A DNA stretch of 64,000 nt from DASUBV01 sp035532295 (GTDB taxonomy: Bacteria > Actinomycetota > Actinomycetes > Streptosporangiales > Streptosporangiaceae), in the NCBI GenBank assembly GCA_035532295.1, contig DATKRH010000242.1, positions 1 through 64,000 on the forward strand, read 5' to 3'. This document shows positions 38,966 to 46,542 of the stretch, piece by piece (the stretch's first letter is position 1; the number at the start of each line of letters is the position of its first letter). The translations under genes were made by a program, and so were the position numbers. The notes below the pieces were generated by a model. It worked only from the letters and a program-made list of their open reading frames with translations. It did no database searches and was not told the DNA's origin.

Positions 38966-39730
38966 CTACAAGGGTGTCACATACGCACCGCTGATACCGC
39001 CGTCCACCAGGAACGACGATGCCGTCATGAACGAGGAGTCGTCGCTGGCCAGGAACGCGACGGCGGCCGCGATCTCCTCGGGCTCGCCGAACCGGCCCAT
39101 CGGCACGTGCACGAGGCGCCGGGCCGCCCGCTCGGGGTCGGAGGCGAATAGCTCGCGCAGCAGCGGCGTGCTGACCGGTCCCGGGCACAGCGCGTTCACC
39201 CGGATGCCCTCGCGCGCGAACTGCACGCCGAGCTCCCGGCTCATCGCCAGCACCCCGCCCTTGGAGGCGGTGTAGGAGATCTGCGAGGTCGCGGCGCCCA
39301 GCACGGCGACGAACGAGGCGGTGTTGATGATCGATCCCTTGCCGGCGCGCCGCATGTGCGGGATGACGTACTTGCAGCACAGGTAGACCGAGGTGAGGTT
39401 GACCTCCTGGACCCGGCGCCACGCGTCCAGGCCGGTGGTCAGGATGGAGTCATCCTCGGGCGGCGAGATGCCCGCGTTGTTGAACGCGATGTCGATCCGG
39501 CCCAGCCGCTGCGCCACCTCGTCGAACAGCCCGCGGACCTGCTCCTCGCTGGCCACGTCGGCCGCCAGGAACAGGCCGCCAACTTCGTCCGCCGCGGCCT
39601 GCCCCGCGGCCTCGTCGATGTCGACGGCGACCACCCGGGCGCCCTCGGCGGCCAGCCGCCGCACGCTCGCGAGCCCGATGCCGCTACCCGCGCCGGTAAC
39701 CACGGCGACCCGATCCTGCAGGCGCTCCAT
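38966..39730 (-). CDS. SDR family oxidoreductase
   Basis: The 254-aa classical short-chain dehydrogenase has VVTGAGSGIGLASVRRLA (NAD(P) site), VVAVDID (acidic residue that favours NAD), NNAGIS, and the catalytic YTASKGG. The start ATG is at 39730. In this cluster it could oxidise or reduce an amino alcohol/aldehyde intermediate, but the substrate is not readable from sequence. It lies 42 bases after the aldehyde dehydrogenase gene. Confidence 0.92.
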   Translation of the reverse strand: MERLQDRVAVVTGAGSGIGLASVRRLAAEGARVVAVDIDEAAGQAAADEVGGLFLAADVASEEQVRGLFDEVAQRLGRIDIAFNNAGISPPEDDSILTTGLDAWRRVQEVNLTSVYLCCKYVIPHMRRAGKGSIINTASFVAVLGAATSQISYTASKGGVLAMSRELGVQFAREGIRVNALCPGPVSTPLLRELFASDPERAARRLVHVPMGRFGEPEEIAAAVAFLASDDSSFMTASSFLVDGGISGAYVTPL

Positions 39731-39772
39731 CAGCTAGCCCTTCTACTCGTCGGTGCTTCAGACATCGGTGCG

Positions 39773-41146
39773 TCAGACATCGGTCGAGATGAAGACGTTC
39801 TTGGTCTCGGTGAACGCCTCCAGCGCGTCCGGACCGAGCTCACGCCCGAGACCGGACTGCTTGAACCCCCCGAACGGGGTCCAGTAGCGCACCGACGCAT
39901 GCGAGTTGACCGACAGGTTGCCGGTCTCCACGCCACGGGCCACCCGGATCGCCCGGCCGACGCTGCCGGTCCAGATGGAGCCGGACAGCCCGTAGGGGGT
40001 GTCGTTGGCGATCGCCACCGCGTCGGCCTCGTCGGTGAACGGCGTGACCGTGACCACCGGCCCGAATACCTCGTCGACAAAGGCGGGGCAGTCGGGGCCG
40101 GCCGGCGCGAGCACGGTCGGCGGGAACCAGTACCCCGCTCCCCGCGGCGCGCTGCCGCGGAACGCGACCGGCGCGTCGTCGGGCACGTAGGCCGCGACCC
40201 GCTCGCGGTGCGCGGCCGAGATCAAGGGCCCCATCTGGGTGGCCTCGTCGGCCGGGTCGCCGACCCGGACGCTCCGCACCGCGGGCTCGAGCAGCTCCAT
40301 GAAACGGTCATAGACCGAGCGCTCCACGAGGATCCGGGACCGCGCGCAGCAGTCCTGCCCGGCGTTGTCGAAGACCGCCTGCGGCGCCGCGGCCGCCGCG
40401 CGCTCGATGTCGGCGTCGGCGAACACGATGTTGGCGCTCTTGCCGCCCAGCTCCAGCGTCACGCGCTTCACCTGGCGGGCGCAGCCCGCCATGATCTCGC
40501 GGCCGACCGCCGTCGATCCGGTGAAGACGATCTTGCGGACGGCCGGGTGGTCGACCAGGCGCTGGCCGACCACGCTGCCCTGGCCCGGCAGGACCTGGAA
40601 GACGTGCTCGGGCAGCCCCGCCGCCAGGGCCAGCTCGCCGATCCGCATCGCGGTCAGCGGGGTGACCTCGGCGGGCTTGGCGATCACCGTGTTGCCGGCC
40701 GCCAGCGCCGGCGCCATGCCCCAGGCCAGGATCGGCATCGGGAAGTTCCACGGCACGATCAGGCCGACCACGCCCAGCGGCTCCGCGAAGGTGACGTTCA
40801 GGCCGCCGGCCACCGGGATCTGCTTTCCGATCAGCCGCTCCGGCCCGGCCGAGTAGTACAGCAGCACATCCCGGACATGCTCGGCCTCCCACGTCGCCTG
40901 CCCGATCGGGTGCCCCGAGCCCGCGACCTCGAGCGCGGCCAGCTCGGCGGCGTGGGCGTCCACCTCGGCTGCGAACCGGCGCAGCAGCCGGGCCCGGTCG
41001 CCCGGCGCGACCGCGCGCCAGGCGGCCTGCGCGGCGGCCGCCCGCTCGATGGCGGCGTCGGCCTGCCGCGCCGACGTCAGCGTCACCGTCGTGACCGGGT
41101 CCTCGGTGGCCGGGTTCACCACGGTGTACTGCGTGCTTTCAGACAT
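39773..41146 (-). CDS. Aldehyde dehydrogenase (gamma-glutamyl-aminobutyraldehyde / aminobutyraldehyde type)
   Basis: The 457-aa NAD(P)-dependent enzyme shows VPWNFPMPILAWGMAPALAAG, FTGSTAVGREI, the Glu region VTLELGGKSANIV and the catalytic cysteine in DNAGQDCCARSRI. The start is ATG at 41146 (MSESTQYTVVNPATED) behind gggagag; the frame reaches 41191 through a Gly/Thr/Ser repeat that is not conserved. By context it oxidises the aldehyde formed from a polyamine or gamma-glutamyl-polyamine. A 14-base near-repeat (cagacatcggtgcg) lies at its stop. Confidence 0.92.
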   Translation of the reverse strand: MSESTQYTVVNPATEDPVTTVTLTSARQADAAIERAAAAQAAWRAVAPGDRARLLRRFAAEVDAHAAELAALEVAGSGHPIGQATWEAEHVRDVLLYYSAGPERLIGKQIPVAGGLNVTFAEPLGVVGLIVPWNFPMPILAWGMAPALAAGNTVIAKPAEVTPLTAMRIGELALAAGLPEHVFQVLPGQGSVVGQRLVDHPAVRKIVFTGSTAVGREIMAGCARQVKRVTLELGGKSANIVFADADIERAAAAAPQAVFDNAGQDCCARSRILVERSVYDRFMELLEPAVRSVRVGDPADEATQMGPLISAAHRERVAAYVPDDAPVAFRGSAPRGAGYWFPPTVLAPAGPDCPAFVDEVFGPVVTVTPFTDEADAVAIANDTPYGLSGSIWTGSVGRAIRVARGVETGNLSVNSHASVRYWTPFGGFKQSGLGRELGPDALEAFTETKNVFISTDV

Positions 41147-41227
41147 GACTGCTCTCCCGCTCGTCCCGCTCGTCCCGCTCATCCCGCACATCAGTTTCCC
41201 GCCCGGCGCAGCCGGACACCCGGCGCG

Positions 41228-42619
41228 CTAGATGCGCTCGAAGCAGCGCCGCAGCTCCCAGTCGGTCACCGCCGCGTCGTAGGCGGCCAGCTCGACGCGG
41301 GCGTAGTTCGCGTAGTGGCTGATCACCTCGGGCCCGAACGCCGCGGCCGCGAGGTCGCTGCCTTCCCAGAGCGCCAGCGCGTCGCGGAGCGTCTGCGGCA
41401 CCCGGACGCTGTCGTCGGCGTAGGCGTTGCCCGGGTAGGCGGGCTCCAGGGGCAGCTCGTTATCGATCCCGTGCAGGCCCGCGGCGATCATCGCGGCGAC
41501 CGCGAGGTAGGGGTTGACATCACCGCCGGGCGTGCGGTTCTCCGGCCGGAGCGAGGGCCCGTGCCCGACCAGCCGCAGTGCGCAGGTCCGGTTGTCGACG
41601 CCCCACCGGACGGCCGTGGGCGCGAAGCTGCCCGCCGCGAACCGCTTATAGGAGTTGATGTTGGGCGCGTAGCACAGGGTCAGCTCGCGCAGCGCGGCCA
41701 GCTGGCCCGCCAGGAAATGCTCGCCGGTCTTCGACAGCCCGTGCGGGCCGTCTCCGGCCAGCACGGGCCCGCCGTCCTCATCGCGCACCGACAGGTGGAT
41801 GTGGCACGAGTTGCCCTCGCGGGCGTTCGGCTTGGCCATGAACGTGATGCTCATGCCCTCCTGAGCGGCGATCTCCTTGGCCCCCGTCTTATAAATCGAA
41901 TGGTTATCGCAGGTGGTCACCGCCTCGGCGTACCGGAAGGCGATCTCGTGCTGGCCGAGGTTGCACTCGCCCTTGGCCGACTCCACGTACATGCCCGCGT
42001 CGGCCATCCCCAGCCGGATCCTGCGCAGCAGCGGCTCGACCCTGGACGTGCCCAGGATCGAGTAGTCCACGTTGTACTGGTTGGCCGGGGACAGGTCGCG
42101 GTAGTCCTTGGCGGCCGCCTCCTCATAGGTGTCGGTGTAGACGACGAACTCCAGCTCCGTGCCGGCCAGCGCGATCCAGCCGCGATCGGCCAGGCGGCGG
42201 ATCTGCCGCTGCAGGATCTGCCGCGGCGAGGCGGCCACCGGCGATCCGTCATGCCAGATCAGGTCCGCCAGCACCAGGGCCGTGGCCGGGTGCCACGGAA
42301 CCCGCCGCAGGGTGTCCAGGTCCGGCCGCAGCACGAAGTCGCCGTAACCCGTGTCCCAGGACGACATGGCGTACCCGTCCACCGTGTTCATGTCGACATC
42401 CACGGCCAGCAGGTAGTTACAGCCCTCCGAGAAGTTCTCCGCGACCTCGTCGAGGAAGAACTCGGCGGATAGCCGCTTGCCCTGGAGCCGGCCCTGCATG
42501 TCGGTGAAGGCGAGCACGACCGTGTCGATCTCGCGCTCGCCCACCTCCACGCGCAGCCGCTCGAGGGTCAGCATCCCGCGCTGCTGGCTGTAGGGGCCAT
42601 GGCCCCGGTAGAGCGGCAT
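41228..42619 (-). CDS. Glutamine synthetase-like gamma-glutamylpolyamine/amine ligase
   Basis: The 463-aa GS-fold protein has the N-terminal FTDMQGRLQGKR and the catalytic segments AGTELEFVVYTDTYEEA, VESAKGECNLGQHEIAFRYA, FMAKPNAREGNSCHIHLS and the ATP/ammonium region NRTCALRLVGHG. The MQGRLQGKR form is that of amine-using GS-like enzymes (PuuA, GlnA3/GlnA4 of Streptomyces), not of true GlnA. With the neighbouring dehydrogenase and hydrolase it fits gamma-glutamylation of putrescine or another amine. ATG 42619 is preceded by a ggag run; ATG at 42574 is also possible. Confidence 0.9.
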   Translation of the reverse strand: MPLYRGHGPYSQQRGMLTLERLRVEVGEREIDTVVLAFTDMQGRLQGKRLSAEFFLDEVAENFSEGCNYLLAVDVDMNTVDGYAMSSWDTGYGDFVLRPDLDTLRRVPWHPATALVLADLIWHDGSPVAASPRQILQRQIRRLADRGWIALAGTELEFVVYTDTYEEAAAKDYRDLSPANQYNVDYSILGTSRVEPLLRRIRLGMADAGMYVESAKGECNLGQHEIAFRYAEAVTTCDNHSIYKTGAKEIAAQEGMSITFMAKPNAREGNSCHIHLSVRDEDGGPVLAGDGPHGLSKTGEHFLAGQLAALRELTLCYAPNINSYKRFAAGSFAPTAVRWGVDNRTCALRLVGHGPSLRPENRTPGGDVNPYLAVAAMIAAGLHGIDNELPLEPAYPGNAYADDSVRVPQTLRDALALWEGSDLAAAAFGPEVISHYANYARVELAAYDAAVTDWELRRCFERI

Positions 42620-42680
42620 CCGGCTCCGATCGTGTCGATATCCTGGTACTGGCGTTATTCATTCCCGGCGTGGACAGGGC

Positions 42681-44216
42681 TCAGGCCGACAACTCCCGCT
42701 CGATCGCCGCCAGCTCGTCCGGCGAACCCTGGACCCGCGGGCCGGTGAACCACTTCCGGGCCGAGACGAGCCAGTAGATGCCGGCGAAGCCGACCACTAC
42801 GGCGACGGCGATCACGGCGTAGTTGAACGTGGACCAGGTGATCGGGCCGACCTGCGGCAGCATGAACAGGATCGTGATGATGACGACCCAGGTCACCGCG
42901 ATGATCCCGATCGGCTTGCTCCACCGGCCCAGGTGCCAGGGGCCGCGCTCGAAGCTGTCGCCCTGGCGCAGGCGCAGGAAGGTCGGCAGCACGTAGGCGA
43001 TGTACAGGCCGATGACGGCGATGGACGTGACCGCCGCGTAAGCGGTGTAGTTCCAGAGGTAGGGCAGGCCAAGGATGAGGGCGCCGACGGCGGCCAGCCA
43101 GATCGCGTTCGTGGGCGTCCGGGTGCGCTTGTTCACCCGGTGCCAGAACGCGGAGCCCGGCAGGGCGCCGTCCCGCGAGAACGCGTAGATCATCCGCGAG
43201 TTGGCGGTCACCGAGGACATGCCGCAGAAGAGCTGAGCGCCGATCGCGATGAGCAGCAGCAGCTTGCCCACGGCCGACCCGGCGGCGTCGATGAAGATCT
43301 GGGCCGGCGGCACTCCCGTCGCGGACAGCCGCTCGGGCTCGTAGTGCTGGATCGCGAAGGTGATCCCGATCAGCAGGATCCAGCCGGCGAACAGCGACAC
43401 CACGATCGAGCTCACGATGCCGCGGGGGCCGCTGCGGGCCGCGTCGTGGGTTTCCTCGGTCATGTGCGCGGAAGCGTCGTAGCCGGTGAAGGTGTACTGC
43501 GCCAGCAGCAGCCCGATCAGCACGATGTAGATCGTGCCGATGTGCAGTCCGGTGTCGTTGACGAAGTGCCCGAAGACGAAGCTCGCCGACTGGTGGTGGG
43601 TCGGCTTGAAGGCCAGTACCCCGACGATGATGAGCACGCCGAGGATGTGCCACCAGACGCTGATGTCGTTCAGCAGCGCGACCAGCCTGATCCCGAACTG
43701 GTTCAGCAGGCCGTGCACGAGCAGGACGATGGCATAGATCAGGACGGTCACCCAGTGCGCCGTGCTCCAGCCCCACTCCAGGGTGCCGAAGGCGTTGATG
43801 AAGAACGCCGCGCCGAAGTCGATGCCCGCGGTCACCGCCACCTGGCCGAGGAAGTTGAACCAGCCCGTGAACCAGGACCAGGCGGGCCCGTTGCGGCGAG
43901 CCAGTTTCGCCGACCAGTAGTACAGGCCGCCGGCGGTCGGGAAGCTGGAGCAGACCTCCGCCATGGCCAGGCCGACGAACAGGGTCATGATGCCGACGAA
44001 CGGCCAGCCCCAGACGATGACAGCCGGCCCGCCGGTACCCATGCCGTACCCGTACAGCGTCAGGCAGCCGGACAGGATCGAGATGATCGTGAACGAGACG
44101 GCGAAGTTCGAGAAGCCCGACATCCGCCGTCGCAGTTCCTGCGCGTAGCCGAGCCTGTGCAGGGTCTCCTCGTCGCTGCTCAGCGGCGCGGATGATGCGT
44201 GCTCATTGACCGCCAC
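42681..44216 (-). CDS. APC family amino acid/polyamine permease
   Basis: The 511-aa protein has about twelve hydrophobic segments and APC signatures: MSGFSNFAVSFTIISILSG, FPTAGGLYYWSAKLA, and TGYDASAHMTEET. These resemble the GABA/choline/polyamine permease branch. The start is GTG at 44216 behind aaggagagcaagcc; the frame runs back to 44336 through sequence that contains the probable promoter. It is the first gene of the amine cluster, and a regulator-type inverted repeat lies 120 bases upstream. Confidence 0.9.
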   Translation of the reverse strand: MAVNEHASSAPLSSDEETLHRLGYAQELRRRMSGFSNFAVSFTIISILSGCLTLYGYGMGTGGPAVIVWGWPFVGIMTLFVGLAMAEVCSSFPTAGGLYYWSAKLARRNGPAWSWFTGWFNFLGQVAVTAGIDFGAAFFINAFGTLEWGWSTAHWVTVLIYAIVLLVHGLLNQFGIRLVALLNDISVWWHILGVLIIVGVLAFKPTHHQSASFVFGHFVNDTGLHIGTIYIVLIGLLLAQYTFTGYDASAHMTEETHDAARSGPRGIVSSIVVSLFAGWILLIGITFAIQHYEPERLSATGVPPAQIFIDAAGSAVGKLLLLIAIGAQLFCGMSSVTANSRMIYAFSRDGALPGSAFWHRVNKRTRTPTNAIWLAAVGALILGLPYLWNYTAYAAVTSIAVIGLYIAYVLPTFLRLRQGDSFERGPWHLGRWSKPIGIIAVTWVVIITILFMLPQVGPITWSTFNYAVIAVAVVVGFAGIYWLVSARKWFTGPRVQGSPDELAAIERELSA

Positions 44217-44334
44217 GGCTTGCTCTCCTTGGGTCCGAACTACGGTTGGAGTACCTGCTGCGGGCCGCCCCCGCCGCACGCCTCCGTCGCGCGACCCCGC
44301 ACCCCCGCACTGGGGGCTGGCGAGTGAGAAATCC

Positions 44335-44356
44335 AATGGTCTAATATCAGACCAAT
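44335..44356. promoter_or_regulatory. Putative FadR/GntR-type operator between the permease and regulator genes
   Basis: TGGTCT (44337-44342), six bases and AGACCA (44349-44354) form a perfect inverted repeat that extends imperfectly by two more bases on each side (AATGGTCT / AGACCAAT). The TGGT...ACCA shape is typical for FadR-subfamily GntR repressors. It sits in the divergent region between the amine permease and the GntR gene, so it probably mediates control of both. Confidence 0.7.
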
Positions 44357-44502
44357 GATGGCTAGACCTGAGGCAATGTCAATAGTCCGGACGAAATTTG
44401 TCCGCGACGCCGCATAGTTCCCGAGCCGCGGGCGGGTCTGACCCGCGCGCCAGGCCGCCTACAGTCGGCCCAGCAGTGCCAGCGCAGCGGAGGGCGGTAA
44501 CG

Positions 44503-45225
44503 GTGGGCGCCGGGGTCGATCTGGGCGCAGTACTGCGGCCCGTGCGGCAAGGCAACGCGTTCGAGGAGACCGTCGAGCGGCTGCTGACCGTGATCAAACT
44601 CGGCATGATCGCGCCCGGCGAGCGGTTCCCGGCCGAGCGTGAGCTGGCGGTCCAGCTCGGGATCAGCCGGCTGACGCTGCGCGAGGCACTCCGGGAACTG
44701 CAGGAGGCGGGCTACGTCAGCTCCCGTCGCGGCCGGTTCGGCGGGACGTTCGTCACCTACACGCCGCCCGCCCCGGACCGGGACGAGTTCCGCCGCCTGG
44801 CTCGCGAGGACGGGGCCAAGCTGGCCGATGCGCTGACCTTCCGGCTCGCCGTCGAGAACGGCGCCGCCGAGATCCTGGCCGGCCTGCCGGCCGACGAACA
44901 GGCGCGCGAGACCCTGCTGGCCCGGCTCGCCGAGGTCAACGCCGCCGGCCCGGCCGATTACCGCCGCCTGGACACGCTTTTCCATCTCGCCATCGCCGAG
45001 CTGACCGGGTCCAGCCTGCTGCTGGCCGCGTGCACCGACGCGCGGATGCGGCTGGTCGGCCTCCTCGATGCCATCCCCATGCTGCAGCGCAACATCGATC
45101 ACAGCAACGTCCAGCACGCCGCCATGGTGACCGCGATCCTGGCCGGAGACGCGCAGCAGGCGCGCGCGGCGGTCACCGAGCACCTGTCGGGGACGGCATC
45201 TCTCCTGCGCGGCTTCTTGGGCTGA
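44503..45225 (+). CDS. FadR-subfamily GntR transcriptional regulator
   Basis: The 240-aa protein has an N-terminal winged helix (LLTVIKLGMIAPGERFPAE, LGISRLTLREALRELQEAGY) and an all-helical FCD ligand-binding domain (RRLDTLFHLAIAEL, QHAAMVTAILAGDAQQARAAV) with the His/Asp residues that hold a metal. The start is GTG at 44503 with ggaggg 8 bases before; an upstream TTG at 44398 is unlikely. It is divergent from the amine cluster and likely represses it until a polyamine-derived ligand is present (inference). Confidence 0.9.
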   Translation: MGAGVDLGAVLRPVRQGNAFEETVERLLTVIKLGMIAPGERFPAERELAVQLGISRLTLREALRELQEAGYVSSRRGRFGGTFVTYTPPAPDRDEFRRLAREDGAKLADALTFRLAVENGAAEILAGLPADEQARETLLARLAEVNAAGPADYRRLDTLFHLAIAELTGSSLLLAACTDARMRLVGLLDAIPMLQRNIDHSNVQHAAMVTAILAGDAQQARAAVTEHLSGTASLLRGFLG

Positions 45226-45257
45226 CGGGGCTGACTGGGCTGCTGGCTCTGGCCGCG

Positions 45258-45453
45258 GTGACGAAGCTGTCGGAGTCGCAGGTCAGCGTCATGGCCGCCG
45301 AGCTGGATGAGATGATCACAACCCGACGCCGCCTCGGTCCGCGCTCAGCAAGCCCAGGTCGTGACCGCCCACCGCGCCCCCCGCGAGAGCTGGCGCCAGG
45401 TGTGGAGCAATAACCCCCGGGAACGCCTCAATAAAGAGATGCAGGCGAACTAA
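45258..45453 (+). pseudogene. IS256-family (Mutator-type) transposase remnant
   Basis: Two fragments of one transposase lie in different frames with the middle missing. The first, from 45258, reads VTKLSESQVSVMAAELDE, the N-terminal third of IS256 transposases. The second, 45352-45453, reads ESWRQVWSNNPRERLNKE, the well-known C-terminal block of that family, and then stops. About 250 central residues with the DDE triad are gone. It marks the left edge of the accessory island. Confidence 0.72.
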
Positions 45454-45746
45454 TGGGAATGACGTGACAATCGAGGCCATTGGTGCTTAATCAGAACCTG
45501 ATCGCGAGGTGGCATTCTCTCACACACCACCCGTCGGGACGTGACCCTTCGGGCAGCGTGCTGTGACCAATTTCGGATGGACTCCAGCGCGCCGTAGCGT
45601 TGTGGCATAACCTGTCTAGGATGACTACAGGTTGTCTGGACCTGCAACTAGCGTCCCAGCTACTCCACTGCCAAACCTCGCAACCGGCGCCGCCTGGGCG
45701 CACGCCACGACTGCCGGAAATTGAGCCATGACATGGGCAGACTGAG
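45454..45746. promoter_or_regulatory. 293-bp upstream region of the island operon, with a 7-bp inverted repeat
   Basis: This less GC-rich stretch separates the IS remnant from the first island gene. AACCTGT (45609-45615), 11 bases and ACAGGTT (45627-45633) are exact complements, and a -10-like taggat lies inside the spacer at 45617-45622. I see no matching -35 box. It is a candidate operator/promoter for the island operon. Confidence 0.4.
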
Positions 45747-46427
45747 ATGACGGAACTTGGACGGGGCCCGACCAGCAGGGGCAACCGCTGGCCGCCGCAG
45801 TGCTGCGTGCCCGCGTTTCTGGGAAGCGCAGTCGCTGCGTTCTATGATTGTCCTGATATTATAGATAATGAAGAAGTTCGTCGAAAAATTGCAAAAATCA
45901 CGCGCGTGGTGCTTTCACCCAGTGATGAGAACCCATGGAGCCTGCCAACCTCCGCTACCTATGCAGAGTGGGGCGTCACGCGGCAGAAGGCAAGAAGTAG
46001 CTTCACCTCGATACAGAAGTTCCTCACTGGCCGCAGCGATCTGACGCTGGATTTTGTAGAGTTGAATAAGGTTGTTTACGGCATGTACGAGGATGCTATT
46101 GCAGACTTCGTTCGGGAACAGGCGATCGTCGGCATAGACTTTGATTTCTTTTATCTAGCGCAGTTTTGCCAGGTCGATTGGACTGAATCCGTCGCAAAGG
46201 CTGACCATGTCGTTCGCCTGACACCACTGGGCGACGAAGTTGAGGAGGCCCCTAATATTCTCTCAGCGGAGTTCCGTCTTGATTACTCTAGCCGCTTGCA
46301 TGTCTTTGATGATTCGAGCGAGATCGGAAAGTCTGAGTCGCTGGTGGACTGGCAAGCGCTCGTTCGCGCTTCCCGGATTATCGACGGGTCGTTCTGGATT
46401 ATCCGACGCCCGGGTCAGGCAGGCTAG
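45747..46427 (+). CDS. Unrecognised AT-rich protein at the head of the island
   Basis: A 226-aa frame with much lower GC than all neighbours, for example around 45840-45900 and 46050-46150. I recognise no domain. Visible features are a Cys-Cys pair near residue 19, a basic patch VRRKIAKITR and an acidic/aromatic stretch (DFVREQAIVGIDFDFFYL). No membrane helix or signal peptide is evident. The start ATG at 45747 has no strong ribosome-binding site, so the true start could lie further in. The composition points to recent transfer. It precedes the thymidylate-synthase-like gene by about 115 bases and may be the regulator of the operon, but nothing shows this. Confidence 0.5.
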   Translation: MTELGRGPTSRGNRWPPQCCVPAFLGSAVAAFYDCPDIIDNEEVRRKIAKITRVVLSPSDENPWSLPTSATYAEWGVTRQKARSSFTSIQKFLTGRSDLTLDFVELNKVVYGMYEDAIADFVREQAIVGIDFDFFYLAQFCQVDWTESVAKADHVVRLTPLGDEVEEAPNILSAEFRLDYSSRLHVFDDSSEIGKSESLVDWQALVRASRIIDGSFWIIRRPGQAG

Positions 46428-46542
46428 TTATTGGCAAACCCAGCGCAGGCGCTCGTTCATGGCGGTGCGAGCCGACGCAGAAGATCTTGATCTCTGGCAG
46501 GGGAACTGGCCTCTGCCGTATGCGGCCTGGAGGTCTCGGTTG

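Noticed and set aside
39356..42472. 1038-aa open frame on the plus strand
   Set aside because: It is antisense to the SDR, aldehyde dehydrogenase and glutamine-synthetase-like genes, whose motifs are clear; the composition is artefactual.
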